From Actinocatenispora comari (GTDB taxonomy: Bacteria > Actinomycetota > Actinomycetes > Mycobacteriales > Micromonosporaceae), in contig NZ_BOPO01000025.1 in the NCBI RefSeq assembly GCF_017312725.1, forward strand, positions 1-59,169: a stretch of DNA of 59,169 nucleotides, given 5' to 3'. The notes beneath the pieces are model-generated. The model was given only the letters and a program-made list of their open reading frames with translations, was not told the DNA's origin and ran no database searches. Made by a program: the position numbers and the translations under genes. Positions 1 through 8,989 of the stretch are shown here, piece by piece (the stretch's first letter is position 1; each line of letters opens with the position of its first letter).

Positions 1-147
1 GCCGCTCGGGCCGGCGAGGCCGCCGGCCGGGCCGGCGAGGCCGCCGCTCGGGCCGGCGAGGCCGCCGCTCGGACCGGCGAGGGCACGGGCCGGGTCGGCG
101 AAGGTGCCGGCCGGGTCGGCGAGGCCGCCGGCCGGATCAGCGAGAGC
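1..147 (-). repeat. 21-bp tandem repeat, in frame in the AraC-type gene
   Basis: About seven imperfect copies of a 21-bp unit (gccgctcgggccggcgaggc plus c, with variants) run from the left edge to about 147. Read on the minus strand they encode a seven-residue unit such as GLAGPSG or GLADPAG, giving a low-complexity linker in the regulator. The array continues beyond the edge, so the true copy number is unknown. Confidence 0.85.
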
Positions 148-582
148 GGCCGGGTCGGTGACGGCGCAACGGCGGGCGGACCTCTCCGCCAGCTCGGTGG
201 CGGCGGCGAGGCGGTCGGCCAGCGCCCGGACCCGACGCGCTGGCCACAACGCGGCGAGCGGCACCCGCGCGTTGCGCAGCTCGTACCCGGGGACACCGAG
301 TACGGCGGGGCCGACACCCGGGTCGAACCGCACGGCGGCGAAGCCGGTACCGGGCGGGCTGGTGGACAGCCAGGCCCGGGTGTCCGGGCCGGCGACGAGC
401 AGTTCGCCGTCGACCGCGATCAGGTCCAGGCAACCGTCCGGCAGGATCCGGCCGGTGGAGCCCGCCGGGCCGACCCGCCGGGTCCACAGCGTCACCCCGG
501 GCACGCCGGCCCGCCACTGCCGGTACCGGCCCTCGGCCGCGGCGGTGGTTGCGGTCGGTTCGACGTCGGGACGAGCGGCCAC
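1..582 (-). CDS. AraC-family regulator, DUF6597-type N-terminus (partial, runs off left edge)
   Basis: No stop codon occurs from the GTG at 582 down to base 1, so the C-terminal part, including the expected AraC helix-turn-helix, lies outside the window. The N-terminus carries the pattern W-T-R-R-V...R-I-L-P-D-G-C-L-D-L-I...V-A-G-P-D-T typical of the DUF6597 sensor region of AraC-type regulators. The gene begins 18 bases after the chdC stop in the same direction, so it probably shares the haem transcript. The start lacks a good Shine-Dalgarno (GAAGG about 12 bases upstream). From about residue 145 the protein becomes a Gly/Ala/Pro repeat encoded by 21-bp units. Family assignment is from sequence pattern; the missing half leaves some doubt. 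Confidence 0.7.
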   Translation of the reverse strand, partial: MAARPDVEPTATTAAAEGRYRQWRAGVPGVTLWTRRVGPAGSTGRILPDGCLDLIAVDGELLVAGPDTRAWLSTSPPGTGFAAVRFDPGVGPAVLGVPGYELRNARVPLAALWPARRVRALADRLAAATELAERSARRCAVTDPAALADPAGGLADPAGTFADPARALAGPSGGLAGPSGGLAGPAGGLAGPSG

Positions 583-600
583 GGGAGCGGCGGGCCTTCG

Positions 601-1305
601 CTACGGCAGGGCGGCGATGATCTCGGCGACGTCGCGCCGCCGGCCGGTGTGGAACGGGATCTCCAGCCGGGTGTGCCGGCGCGCGGTCGCGGCCCGCAGC
701 TCGCGCATCAGGTCCACGATCCGGTGCAGCTCGTCCGCCTCGAACGCGAGGATCCACTCGTAGTCGCCGAGCGCGAACGCGGGCACCGTGTTCGCCCGCA
801 CGTCCGGGTACTCGCGGGCCATCTTGCCGTGCTCGGCGAGCATGAACCGGCGCTCGTCGTCGGGCAGCAGGTACCACTCGTACGACCGGTTGAACGGGTA
901 GACGGCGACGTAGTCGTGCGGATCCTCGGTCAGGAACGCCGGCAGGTGGCTCTTGTTGAACTCGGCCGGCCGGTGCACCGCCATCGACGACCAGGTCGGC
1001 GTCAGGTACCGGCCGAGCTGGGTGCGGCGGACCGCACCGAACGCGTCCTGCAGCGCGTCCGGATCGGTCGCGTGCCACCAGATCATCAGGTCGGCGCCGG
1101 CCCGCAGCCCGGACACGTCGTACGTGCCGCGCACCACGACGCCCTTGTCCGGCAACGCGTCCAGCAGCCCGGTCAGCTCACCGGTCAGTTCGTCGCGCAG
1201 CGTCGGCAGCGGCGCGGCCGCGGCGAACACCGACCACATGGTGTACCGCACGGTCGCGTTGAGTTCCCGGATCCGGGCGGCGTTGCTCGCGGTCTCGTCG
1301 GACAT
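601..1305 (-). CDS. chdC: Coproheme decarboxylase (HemQ)
   Basis: 234 aa, the usual length for actinobacterial ChdC (chlorite-dismutase-like fold). The enzyme converts coproheme III to haem b with peroxide, the last step of the coproporphyrin-dependent pathway. The segment [14 protein letters not shown] contains the Tyr expected to act in decarboxylation, and EHGKMAREY contains the likely proximal haem His. The ATG is preceded by AGGAG (1313-1317) seven bases upstream. The cgoX stop lies two bases before this start, so the genes are tightly coupled. Assignment is secure from sequence and context; individual catalytic residues are inferred from the family. Confidence 0.95.
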   Translation of the reverse strand: MSDETASNAARIRELNATVRYTMWSVFAAAAPLPTLRDELTGELTGLLDALPDKGVVVRGTYDVSGLRAGADLMIWWHATDPDALQDAFGAVRRTQLGRYLTPTWSSMAVHRPAEFNKSHLPAFLTEDPHDYVAVYPFNRSYEWYLLPDDERRFMLAEHGKMAREYPDVRANTVPAFALGDYEWILAFEADELHRIVDLMRELRAATARRHTRLEIPFHTGRRRDVAEIIAALP

Positions 1306-1307
1306 CG

Positions 1308-2852
1308 TCAATCTCCTGTGCTGATCTCGGCGGTTTCGGAGGTGGCCGCGGCGGCACGGCGGCCGGTTCCCGGGCCGGCCACGGAACGGCCGGTCGCGGG
1401 CGCGGCGGCACGCTCGGCGGCCGGTGCGGCAGCAGGCTGGTCGACGGCGAGCTGGTCGGCGCCAACGTGGTGGGCGGCAAGCTGGTCGGCGGCAACGTGG
1501 TCGGCGGCGAGCTGGTCGGCGGCGGCGAAGCCGGAACGGATACAGACCGGGATGCCCACCCCGTCGTAGCCGGCGCCGGCCAGCGCCAGCGTCGGGTGCT
1601 CGGCGAGCCCGGCCCGGGCGCGGGCGATCCGGTCCAGGTGGCCCGGCCCGTACTGCGGGAGGGCACCGCCCCAGCGCTGCACCCGGACACCGACCGGCTC
1701 GGGCAGCGTGCTGCCGAGGATCGCCGCGAGATCGGCGCGGGCCGCTTCGGCCAGGTCGGCGTCGCCGCGTTGCAGCACCCGGGTCTCGCCGTACCGGCCG
1801 AGCGAGAGCCGGACCACCGAGACGCCGGGCGCGGCGAGGTGCGGCCACTTGTGCCCGACGAACGTGGCCGCCTTGATCGCGTACCCCTCGGTGGCTGGCA
1901 CCAGGAAGCCGGACGAGGCCGGCAGCACGTCGCCCGGCAGTACCAGGGTGACCAGCGCGATGCTCGCGTAGTCCAGCACGCCGATCTCGGCCGCGGCGGC
2001 CGGCGCGAACGCGGCCAGCAGCCGGGCGGCCGGCCGGGCCGGTACGGCCAGCACCACCGCGTCGGCGGTCAGGTGTTCCGGGTCGCGGGTCGAGCCGACG
2101 GTCAGCCGCCAGCCGGACGAGGTCGGCGCGAGCTCGCGGACCGGCGCGTCCAGCCGGGCGGTCGCGCCGCTCGCCGCGGCCAGTGCGGCGGCGAACGCGG
2201 ACAGCCCGGCGGCCGGCACCCCGAACATCGGCCCGGTCGGCCGGGGCGCGTCCGCCTGCGCGGCGCGTACCGCGGCGGACAGGGTGGTCTCGTGCTGGGC
2301 GGCGGCGTGCAGGGCGGGCACCGTGACGGCGAGCGACAGGTCGTCGGCGCGACCCGCGTACACCCCGCCGAGCAGCGGGTCGACCAGCCGGTCGACGACC
2401 TCGTCGCCGTACCGGGGGCGCACCAGGGCGCCGACCGAGACGTCGGCACCGGGCGCGAGCAGCGGGTCCGGGCCGCCCGGCGGCTCCGGCGTCGCCCGGG
2501 CCGGCCCCGAACTGTCCAGTGTGGACGGATCGGCCGGGATGCCCAGCAGGGTGCCGCGCGGCACCGGCCGCGGCGCACCGGCCGCGATGATGCCGGCCGG
2601 CAGCGGAGCGGGCCGCGCCAGCGCGCCGAACCCGAGCTCGCCGGCCAGTTCGGCCAGCACCGGATCGCGCAGCAGCACCGACTCGGCGCCCTGCTCGACC
2701 CGGACGCCGGCCACCTCGCCGGTGGCGAGCTTGCCGCCCACCCGACCCGCCTGGTCCAGCAGCGTGATGTCCACGCCGGGGCCGAGGCGGCGGCGCAGTC
2801 GCCACGCCGCGCTCAGGCCGCTGATCCCGGCACCCACGACCGCTACGTGCAC
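1308..2852 (-). CDS. cgoX: Coproporphyrinogen III oxidase, HemY/HemG type
   Basis: 514 aa FAD-dependent amine-oxidase-fold enzyme. It starts directly with the dinucleotide motif [15 protein letters not shown] (residues about 3-17). With hemE and chdC beside it, the substrate should be coproporphyrinogen III rather than protoporphyrinogen. The GTG at 2852 is required to keep the first beta strand, yet GGAGG is only one base from it; an out-of-frame mini-ORF (MMEACT) overlaps this start, so reinitiation is possible. The conserved body ends near residue 445. A tail of about 70 residues follows that is rich in Ala, Asp, Gln and His ([10 protein letters not shown] repeats), not part of the family fold. 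Confidence 0.93.
   Translation of the reverse strand: MHVAVVGAGISGLSAAWRLRRRLGPGVDITLLDQAGRVGGKLATGEVAGVRVEQGAESVLLRDPVLAELAGELGFGALARPAPLPAGIIAAGAPRPVPRGTLLGIPADPSTLDSSGPARATPEPPGGPDPLLAPGADVSVGALVRPRYGDEVVDRLVDPLLGGVYAGRADDLSLAVTVPALHAAAQHETTLSAAVRAAQADAPRPTGPMFGVPAAGLSAFAAALAAASGATARLDAPVRELAPTSSGWRLTVGSTRDPEHLTADAVVLAVPARPAARLLAAFAPAAAAEIGVLDYASIALVTLVLPGDVLPASSGFLVPATEGYAIKAATFVGHKWPHLAAPGVSVVRLSLGRYGETRVLQRGDADLAEAARADLAAILGSTLPEPVGVRVQRWGGALPQYGPGHLDRIARARAGLAEHPTLALAGAGYDGVGIPVCIRSGFAAADQLAADHVAADQLAAHHVGADQLAVDQPAAAPAAERAAAPATGRSVAGPGTGRRAAAATSETAEISTGD
1450..1527 (-). repeat. 30-bp tandem repeat in the cgoX C-terminal tail
   Basis: About two and a half copies of a 30-bp unit beginning agctggtcggcg encode the decapeptide period [10 protein letters not shown] on the minus strand. 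The unit is a multiple of three, so copy-number changes keep the reading frame. It lies wholly after the conserved enzyme domain. Confidence 0.85.
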
Positions 2853-2883
2853 GCCTCCATCATTGCCCGCGCGCCGGCGCCGG

Positions 2884-3930
2884 CTACGCCGGGGGCAGCT
2901 GGTGCACCAGATCGACCACCCTGGCCAGCATGTCCGGATCGGTCTCCGGCAGCACCCCGTGGCCGAGGTTGAACACGTGCCCGGCGGCCTGGTCGCCCTC
3001 GGCACAGATCCGCCGCACCTCGTCGGCCAGCACCGGCCACGGCGCGAGCAGCAGCGCCGGGTCCAGGTTGCCCTGCACCGCCCGGTCCGCGCCGACCACC
3101 TCGGCCGCCGCCGACAGCGGGGTACGCCAGTCGACCCCGACCACGGTCGCGCCGGCCGCGGCCATCGCCGGCAGCAGGTGACCGGTACCGACGCCGAAGT
3201 GGATCCGCGGCACCTGCGGCGCGGCCTGCGCGACGGTACGCAGCACCGCCGCCGAGTGCGGCGCGACGAACGTGTCGTAGTCGGCGGCGGACAGCGCACC
3301 GGCCCACGAGTCGAACAGCTGCACCGCCGACGCGCCGGCCGCCACCTGCACCTTCAGGAACTCCCCGGCGATCGCGGCGAGCCGGGCGCACAGCTCGTGC
3401 CACAGCTGCGGCGCACCGTGCATCAACGCCTTGGTACGGGCGTGGCTGCGCGACGGCCCGCCCTCGATCAGGTAGCTGGCCAGCGTGAACGGCGCGCCGG
3501 AGAACCCTATCAGCGGGGTGTCGCCGAGCTCGGCGCACAGCATCCGTACCGCCGTGCTCACGTACTCCACGTCGTCGGCGGCGAGCGGCCGGATCGCGGC
3601 GACCGCGGCGGCGTCCCGGACCGGCTCGGCCACGACCGGACCGACACCAGGCTGGAGGTCCACATCGATGCCGACCGCGGCGAGCGGCACCACGATGTCG
3701 GAGAACAGGACCGCCGCGTCCACCCCGAGCCGGCGCACCGGCTGCAGGGTGATCTCGGTGATCAGCTCCGGCGTACGGCAGGCGGTCAGCATCGGCACGC
3801 CCTCGCGCACCGCGCGGTACTCCGGCAGCGAGCGACCGGCCTGACGCATGAACCACACCGGCCGGCGGGCGGTCGGCTCGCGCCGGCAGGCGGCAAGGAA
3901 CGGGGACTCGGTACTCGTCGGCGTGCTCAT
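2884..3930 (-). CDS. hemE: Uroporphyrinogen decarboxylase
   Basis: 348 aa, normal UroD length. It converts uroporphyrinogen III to coproporphyrinogen III in the cytosol. Both family signatures are visible: the N-terminal substrate-binding segment [13 protein letters not shown] and the central [17 protein letters not shown]. The ATG at 3930 has GAGG about ten bases upstream; an in-frame ATG at 3939 is an alternative but too close to that GAGG. The cgoX start follows 31 bases after the stop, making hemE the first gene of the hemE-cgoX-chdC operon. Confidence 0.96.
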   Translation of the reverse strand: MSTPTSTESPFLAACRREPTARRPVWFMRQAGRSLPEYRAVREGVPMLTACRTPELITEITLQPVRRLGVDAAVLFSDIVVPLAAVGIDVDLQPGVGPVVAEPVRDAAAVAAIRPLAADDVEYVSTAVRMLCAELGDTPLIGFSGAPFTLASYLIEGGPSRSHARTKALMHGAPQLWHELCARLAAIAGEFLKVQVAAGASAVQLFDSWAGALSAADYDTFVAPHSAAVLRTVAQAAPQVPRIHFGVGTGHLLPAMAAAGATVVGVDWRTPLSAAAEVVGADRAVQGNLDPALLLAPWPVLADEVRRICAEGDQAAGHVFNLGHGVLPETDPDMLARVVDLVHQLPPA

Positions 3931-4116
3931 CGCCGCCATCCTCGCACGCTGACCGGGCACCGCTGTCGGGTGCCCGTGGCGTACCGCAGCGGCACGCCAC
4001 GGTGGGGAAACCCGTGCGGTTACCCACAATCCGGGCGCTCGGTGGGCGCCGCGCCCGGTACCGACGACGGGCAGACAGGGCCGGCGTGGCCCGGCGGATA
4101 TCGCCGTCCCACCCGT

Positions 4117-4122
4117 TAGTCT
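4117..4122 (+). promoter_or_regulatory. -10 hexamer TAGTCT, leaderless start of the DUF3000 gene
   Basis: TAGTCT is followed by exactly six bases and the ATG at 4129, with no Shine-Dalgarno between. This is the usual geometry of a leaderless actinobacterial transcript. The 3931-4128 gap is the divergent promoter region shared with hemE. Confidence 0.6.
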
Positions 4123-4128
4123 CGTGGC

Positions 4129-4683
4129 ATGGCGCCGTCGACCGTGCTGCCCCCCGAGACGTTCACGCGCGCCGTGCAGGGGCTGACCTCGGTCCGGCCG
4201 CGGGCGGAGATCGCGCTCGACCCGCTGCCGGCGCCGAAGCGGCTTGCGCCGTTCGCGCACGCGATCGGCGCCACGGTGCTGCGCGACGAGGACGAGGTGT
4301 CCACCGGCCGGCTGGTCCTGCTGTACGACCCGCAGGGCCATCCGGCCTGGCAGGGCACGCTACGGCTGGTCAGCTACATCACCGCCGAGATCGAGCCGGA
4401 GCTCGCGGCCGACCCGCTGCTGCCGGCGGTCGGCTGGAGCTGGCTGATCGACGCGCTGGACGCGCACGGCGCCGACTACACCGCGGTCGGCGGCACCGTC
4501 ACCCAGACCACGTCCACCCGGTTCGGCGAACTGTCCGGGCCACCGGCCGCCGCCGACCTGGAGATCCGGGCCTCCTGGACCCCGCTGTCCACCGAGCTCG
4601 GCGTGCACCTGGAGTCCTGGTGCGCGCTGCTGTCCTCGACCGCCGGGCTGCCACCGCCCGGCGTCGCCGACCTCACCCGCTGA
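4129..4683 (+). CDS. DUF3000 family protein
   Basis: 184 aa soluble protein of the actinobacterial DUF3000 family (conserved core with [12 protein letters not shown] and WLIDAL). No function is established that I know of; the family is usually found next to ribonuclease D and the haem genes, as here. It has no signal peptide or membrane segment. The start is set by the leaderless -10 element six bases upstream. It is convergent with the gene ending at 4735, with a strong hairpin between them. Confidence 0.85.
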   Translation: MAPSTVLPPETFTRAVQGLTSVRPRAEIALDPLPAPKRLAPFAHAIGATVLRDEDEVSTGRLVLLYDPQGHPAWQGTLRLVSYITAEIEPELAADPLLPAVGWSWLIDALDAHGADYTAVGGTVTQTTSTRFGELSGPPAAADLEIRASWTPLSTELGVHLESWCALLSSTAGLPPPGVADLTR

Positions 4684-4684
4684 C

Positions 4685-4721
4685 GGTGGTGGGGAGCAGA
4701 CGCCGTCTGCTCCCCACCACC
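4685..4721. terminator. Bidirectional hairpin terminator
   Basis: A perfect inverted repeat with 18-base arms (GGTGGTGGGGAGCAGACG and its complement, one base between) starts two bases after the DUF3000 stop and ends 13 bases before the stop of the opposing gene. There is no U tract, as is common in high-GC actinomycetes. Confidence 0.85.
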
Positions 4722-4734
4722 CGCGGTCGGCCGG

Positions 4735-5592
4735 TCAGTTGCCGAGGTAGGCGTCCGCCTTGTTGCACGGGTCCTGCAGCTGCTTGAGCAGCTTGTTGAC
4801 CTTCTTGTCGTCGTTCTTCGACGCCGCGGTCAGGGCGTCCTCCAGCAGCGTCAGGCACTTGCCGATCGTGTCGCGTTCCTTGGTCACGTCGGCGTTCTTG
4901 TCCTTGGCGTCGGACAGATCCGACTTGGCGTCGTCACGCTGCTTCTTGACCGACGCCAGCTCCTTGTTGAGCTTGTCGGCCTTGGCGTTCAGTGTGTCGA
5001 TCGTCTCCTGACGCGAGGCGGCGAGCTTCTTCTGCTGGTTGTAGTCGCCGTTCTTCGACACGTACAGCACGGTCATGGTCGCCGACAGGATCAGGAACAC
5101 CGCGGCGACCGCGGCCAGCACCGGCAGCCACGGGCCCTTCTTGCGCTCGTTGGGCGCCGGCGCGAACCGGTTCTCCGGCGGCATGCCACCGGGGCCACCC
5201 GGTCCCATCGCCGGCAACGCCATGGTGTGCTGCGGACCCTCGCCGAGCGGCGGCTGCTGCTCCGGCGGGTACGGGCCGGGCGGCGGCCCGGCGAAGCCGG
5301 GGCCACTGGTCGGCTGCTCGCCGAAGCCACCACCGGGACCGCTGGTCGGCGGCACGCCGGGCACCCCGCTGGTGGGCGGGCCACCGAACCCGCCCTGCGG
5401 CGGCTGACCACCCTGCGGCGGCTCCCCGTAACCGCCCTGCTGCGGCGGCTGCTCGCCGAAACCGCCCATCGGCTGTGGCTGCCCGTACGGGTCGGGCGGC
5501 GGCTGGTTGTTCGGCGCTCCGGCGCCCCAACCCGGCTGCTGCGGGTTGTGGTCGGGCGGGAACGGACCACCGGGGTAGCCCGGTTGGCTCAT
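4735..5592 (-). CDS. Pro/Gly-rich single-pass membrane protein with coiled coil
   Basis: 285 aa. The first ~145 residues are a Pro/Gly/Gln-rich disordered region, followed by one transmembrane segment (WLPVLAAVAAVFLILSATMT), then a charged helical stretch likely to form a coiled coil (KLNKELASVKKQRDDAKSDL). The short C-terminal part has two Cys that could pair. Topology should be N-in with the coiled coil outside. GGAGGAGGAG precedes the ATG. I do not recognise a named family. The protease gene lies 124 bases upstream on the same strand and has the same layout, so the two may act together at the cell envelope. Confidence 0.8.
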   Translation of the reverse strand: MSQPGYPGGPFPPDHNPQQPGWGAGAPNNQPPPDPYGQPQPMGGFGEQPPQQGGYGEPPQGGQPPQGGFGGPPTSGVPGVPPTSGPGGGFGEQPTSGPGFAGPPPGPYPPEQQPPLGEGPQHTMALPAMGPGGPGGMPPENRFAPAPNERKKGPWLPVLAAVAAVFLILSATMTVLYVSKNGDYNQQKKLAASRQETIDTLNAKADKLNKELASVKKQRDDAKSDLSDAKDKNADVTKERDTIGKCLTLLEDALTAASKNDDKKVNKLLKQLQDPCNKADAYLGN

Positions 5593-5716
5593 CGTGACTC
5601 CTCCTCCATGGGGCGGTCGCCCCCTGCCTCAACGGACCCGGTGAAGGGACTGCCAGCGGGCCCTTCCACCGACCCCCATGTGACGATCATCGCTGGTCCG
5701 GGCAACCGGCCCGACA

Positions 5717-7237
5717 TCACTTCCCGCAGACCGAGAACTGGTCGCAGGGCACGGAGATCGGGATCGCGAGGCCGATCCCCTCCGCGTCCCGGGCCTTCTC
5801 CGTGGCGATGCCGACGACCTGGCCGTCCGCGTTCACCACCGGGCCACCGGAGTTGCCGGGGTTGATCGCGGCGTCGAACTGGATGAACTTGTCGGCGCTG
5901 CCCGGCACCGCACGCTCCGGCGAACTGACCACCCCGGTGGTGACCGAGCTGCCCAGCCCCAGCGGCGAGCCCACCGCGACGACCGGCTCACCCGACCGCA
6001 CCGGCTTGTCGACCACCGGGAGGACGTGGAAGCTCTCGTCGCACTCCAGCAGCGCGATGTCCTTGTCCGCGTCGTACTTGACCACCTTCGCCGGGTACGA
6101 CCCGCCGGAACGCTCCAGCTTCACCGACTTGCTGCCGGAGGCCAGCAGATGCTCGACGACGTGGTGGTTGGTCAGCAGGTAGGTGCCGCCGCCGGGCGCG
6201 GCACCGACCACGAACCCGGTACCGAGGTATTCACCGGCGTCCACCTGGAACACGCTGGGCAGCACCTTCGCCGCGACCCCGGCGGAGTCCAGCGACTTCT
6301 TCACCCGCTGCCGCAGGCCGTCGACGTCGTTCTCCAGCTTGGCCAGCCGGCGGTCGTTCTTCTCCCCCGCGGCCACCGCCGACTTCTTCTGGTCGCCCAG
6401 CGCCGAGTTGGTCTCCACCAACAGCACCGTCTGCACGACGGTGACCACGACCAGCACGATCGCGATCACCGCGACCACCGTGCCGAGCCGGCTGCGCTGC
6501 GGGGACGGCGCCGGCCAGCCCGGCCCGCCGGTCGGCATCGGCTGGCCCGGCGCACCCCCGAACGGCGGCTGCCCGCCCACCGGCGGCTGCACCGACCAGG
6601 AGGAGGTGGCGTCCGACCAGCGGGCGGCGCCGTCGGCCGACGGCTCGGCGCCGGGCGCCGGCTGCTGCCCCGGCCCGGGCATCGGCTGGTACGGCCCGGC
6701 CTCGGCCGGGATCGATTGCGGCGCGGGGCCGGAGGTCGGCGAGTACGACGTCGGCGGGTACGGCGCGCCCTCGGGCGACGGTGGGTACGGCGCGTTCGAG
6801 GGCGACGGCGGGTACGGCGCGTCCGCTCCCTGCACCGGCTCCGCGCCGGGGGCACCGAGGTAGGGGCTCGACAGGCCGGGGTGGGCGGCCGTCTCCGACG
6901 ACGGCGCACCGGCCGGCGTCGAGCCCACCGGCCCGGCCGCACCCGGCGTGGCCTCCGCACCGGGCCCGCTGGTCGTTGCCGTCGCGACGGCGGTCGAGGG
7001 CACCGCCTCGGGCGGCACCCCGGGCGCCCCGGCACCAGGTGTCGGAGCGGCCCCGGCCGGTTGCGGGGCCGGGTCACCGGCCGCCGACGGCGTCGGGGCG
7101 GGAACCGCCGGGAGGGGGTCCGGGCCGGCCGGCGGGGTCGCCGCCGGGCCGGGCGCGGCCGAGCTGGGGTTCGAGGCTTCCGGCTGGTCACCCGGGGTGG
7201 GCTCGGTCCGGCCGTCCGGCGGGTACGGGTCGGTCAT
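5717..7237 (-). CDS. Membrane-anchored trypsin-like (HtrA-type) serine protease
   Basis: 506 aa. Residues 1-248 are Pro/Ala/Gly-rich and disordered, 251-275 form a transmembrane segment, 285-315 a short coiled coil, and ~325-506 a trypsin-like domain facing outward. The catalytic triad is visible: His in LLTNHHVVEH (about 358-359), Asp in KDIALLECD (about 393) and Ser463 in NPGNSGGPV. No PDZ domain follows, so it is shorter than classical DegP. Cys498 and Cys504 near the C-terminus may form a disulfide. The ATG at 7237 has GGAGG 11 bases upstream. Substrate unknown. Confidence 0.9.
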   Translation of the reverse strand: MTDPYPPDGRTEPTPGDQPEASNPSSAAPGPAATPPAGPDPLPAVPAPTPSAAGDPAPQPAGAAPTPGAGAPGVPPEAVPSTAVATATTSGPGAEATPGAAGPVGSTPAGAPSSETAAHPGLSSPYLGAPGAEPVQGADAPYPPSPSNAPYPPSPEGAPYPPTSYSPTSGPAPQSIPAEAGPYQPMPGPGQQPAPGAEPSADGAARWSDATSSWSVQPPVGGQPPFGGAPGQPMPTGGPGWPAPSPQRSRLGTVVAVIAIVLVVVTVVQTVLLVETNSALGDQKKSAVAAGEKNDRRLAKLENDVDGLRQRVKKSLDSAGVAAKVLPSVFQVDAGEYLGTGFVVGAAPGGGTYLLTNHHVVEHLLASGSKSVKLERSGGSYPAKVVKYDADKDIALLECDESFHVLPVVDKPVRSGEPVVAVGSPLGLGSSVTTGVVSSPERAVPGSADKFIQFDAAINPGNSGGPVVNADGQVVGIATEKARDAEGIGLAIPISVPCDQFSVCGK

Positions 7238-7293
7238 CTGACTGCGGTCCTCCACGCTGCGCTGCCCCGGGCGACTGGCGAACGGGGTGGGGT

Positions 7294-7315
7294 GGTGCCG
7301 GCTGGAGCCGGCACC
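7294..7315. promoter_or_regulatory. 22-base perfect palindrome upstream of the protease gene
   Basis: GGTGCCGGCT, two bases, then its exact complement. It lies 57 bases upstream of the protease start and could be an operator or a 5'-leader hairpin. High GC raises the chance of accidental palindromes, so the role is uncertain. Confidence 0.4.
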
Positions 7316-7552
7316 GGCTCGTGCGGCACACGTCCGAGCCGCGGACACACCCGCTGGCACACCGTAGCCGCTGCCCGCCAGTACCGGGAAGAGCCGGTCG
7401 GGCGGGCGGAGAGTACCCGACGCCGGCCGGGACCGGTACCAGCGGGCGCGTGGTGGCGAACCGGACCGAAACGGCTCCGCCCGAACGTGGTCGGGTCGCA
7501 AGAAAACGCCCGCCACGGCCGGGGCGGCCGGCGATCGGCGACGGTTTGCCCG

Positions 7553-7558
7553 TACGGT
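7553..7558 (+). promoter_or_regulatory. -10 hexamer TACGGT, leaderless start of RNase D
   Basis: TACGGT lies six bases before the GTG at 7565, and there is no Shine-Dalgarno. The spacing matches other leaderless starts in this window. Confidence 0.55.
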
Positions 7559-7564
7559 GGGCGG

Positions 7565-8860
7565 GTGGTCGACGCATCAACGCCGGTACCGCAGGACGCC
7601 GCCGCCCCAGCGCCTGCGGACAGCACGCAGGACACAGCGGTCGGTGACGCCCCGGCGCCGGTGCTGCTGCGCGAGCCTCGCGAGGGCATCCCCGAGCCGA
7701 TCGCCGACGCCGCCGCGGTGCCGGCGCTCGCGGCCCGGTTCGGCGCCGGGACCGGCCCGGTCGCGCTGGACGCCGAGCGTGCCTCCGGTTACCGCTACAG
7801 CCAGCGGGCCTACCTGGTACAACTGCGCCGGGCCGGCGCGGGCACGGCGCTGGTCGACCCGATCCCGATCACCGACGCCGGCACCGACCTGTCCGCCCTG
7901 TCGGCCGCGCTGGCCGACACCGAGTGGGTGCTGCACGCCGCGAGCCAGGATCTCGCCTGCCTGGCCGAGCTGAACCTGCGCCCGCAGCGGCTGTTCGACA
8001 CCGAGCTCGCCGCCCGGCTGGCCGGCTTCGAACGGGTCGGTCTCGCCGCCATCACCGAGCGGTTGCTCGGCTTCGCGCTGGAGAAGCAGCACTCGGCGGC
8101 CGACTGGTCCACCCGCCCGCTGCCGGCGAGCTGGCTCTCCTACGCCGCGCTGGACGTCGAGCTGCTGGTCGAGCTGCGGGACGCGCTGGACGCCGAGCTG
8201 CACCGGCAGGGCAAGTCGCAGTGGGCCGCCGAGGAGTTCGCCGCGCTGGTGCACGGGCTGCCGGCCCGGTCGCGGCCCGAGCCGTGGCGGCGCACCTCCG
8301 GCATCCACCGGGTGCGCGGCGCCCGCGGCCTGGCCCGGGTGCGGGCGCTGTGGACCGCGCGGGACGAGGTGGCCCGGCGCCGCGACACCGCGCCGGGCCG
8401 GGTGCTGCCGGACGCCGCCATCGTCGCGGCCGCCCAGGCCGATCCCGGCGACGAGCGGGAGCTGACCGCCGTACCGGGCTTCACCGGTCGCGGTGCGCGT
8501 CGCCTCGGCGGTACCTGGCTGGAGGCGTTGCAGCAGGCCAAGGCGCTGTCGCCGGCCGAGCTCCCGGCGGTGAGCGTGCCGCCGGACGGCCCGCCGCCGA
8601 CCCACCGGTGGACCGAGCGTGACCCGGCCGCGGCGGCCCGGCTGGCCCGCGCCCGCGCCGCGGTCGGCGCCATCGCCACGGACCACACGGTGCCACCGGA
8701 GAACCTGCTCACCCCGGACACCCTGCGCCGGCTCGCCTGGGCCCCGCCGGAGCCGGTGGACGCACCCGCCGTACGGGCGTTCCTCGCCGACCACGGCGCC
8801 CGTCCCTGGCAGATCGGGCTGACCCTGGACGCGCTCACCGAGGCCCTCACCGACGAGTGA
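7565..8860 (+). CDS. HRDC-domain ribonuclease D
   Basis: 431 aa. A 3'-5' exoribonuclease of the DEDDy superfamily followed by an HRDC nucleic-acid-binding domain. The exonuclease motifs are visible: the DxE pair in GPVALDAERASGYRY, the second Asp in HAASQDLACL, and the YxxxD motif in WLSYAALDVELL. The HRDC part lies around residues 230-310. Actinobacterial members are longer than E. coli Rnd, as here. The GTG at 7565 is preferred because of the -10 hexamer six bases before it. Its role in RNA maturation is inferred from the family. Confidence 0.92.
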   Translation: MVDASTPVPQDAAAPAPADSTQDTAVGDAPAPVLLREPREGIPEPIADAAAVPALAARFGAGTGPVALDAERASGYRYSQRAYLVQLRRAGAGTALVDPIPITDAGTDLSALSAALADTEWVLHAASQDLACLAELNLRPQRLFDTELAARLAGFERVGLAAITERLLGFALEKQHSAADWSTRPLPASWLSYAALDVELLVELRDALDAELHRQGKSQWAAEEFAALVHGLPARSRPEPWRRTSGIHRVRGARGLARVRALWTARDEVARRRDTAPGRVLPDAAIVAAAQADPGDERELTAVPGFTGRGARRLGGTWLEALQQAKALSPAELPAVSVPPDGPPPTHRWTERDPAAAARLARARAAVGAIATDHTVPPENLLTPDTLRRLAWAPPEPVDAPAVRAFLADHGARPWQIGLTLDALTEALTDE

Positions 8861-8948
8861 CGCCGGACCGCCGGCGCCGGCCGACGCGGACACCACTGTG
8901 ACCGGATGCACAGTCGGGGTTGCGTGCAAATCGTTCGTTACTGGCGAG

Positions 8949-8954
8949 TAGCAT
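8949..8954 (+). promoter_or_regulatory. Candidate -10 (TAGCAT) of the fadA-fadB operon
   Basis: TAGCAT lies 35 bases before the fadA GTG, leaving room for a leader with the AAGGAGG Shine-Dalgarno. No good -35 was found at the usual distance, so this is a weak call. Confidence 0.35.
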
Positions 8955-8989
8955 CGGCGGGAGAAGCCCGTACCTGCAAGGAGGCTCGC

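Larger units (their letters stand above)
7238..7564. other. Divergent intergenic region between the protease and RNase D genes
   Basis: 327 bases without a gene. It holds the leaderless -10 of RNase D at its right end and the 5' region of the protease transcript at its left, including a perfect 22-base palindrome at 7294-7315. I see nothing else convincing. Confidence 0.7.

Noticed and set aside
137-1078. Long open frame antisense/out of frame to chdC and the AraC-type gene
   Set aside because: Arg/Ala/Pro-rich with no recognisable motifs, the usual shadow of real genes in high-GC DNA; the other frame encodes clear ChdC.
1467-2972. 500-codon plus-strand frame opposite cgoX
   Set aside because: Composition is Arg/Gly/Gln-rich and it lies fully antisense to a well-supported enzyme; it is a complement-strand artefact.
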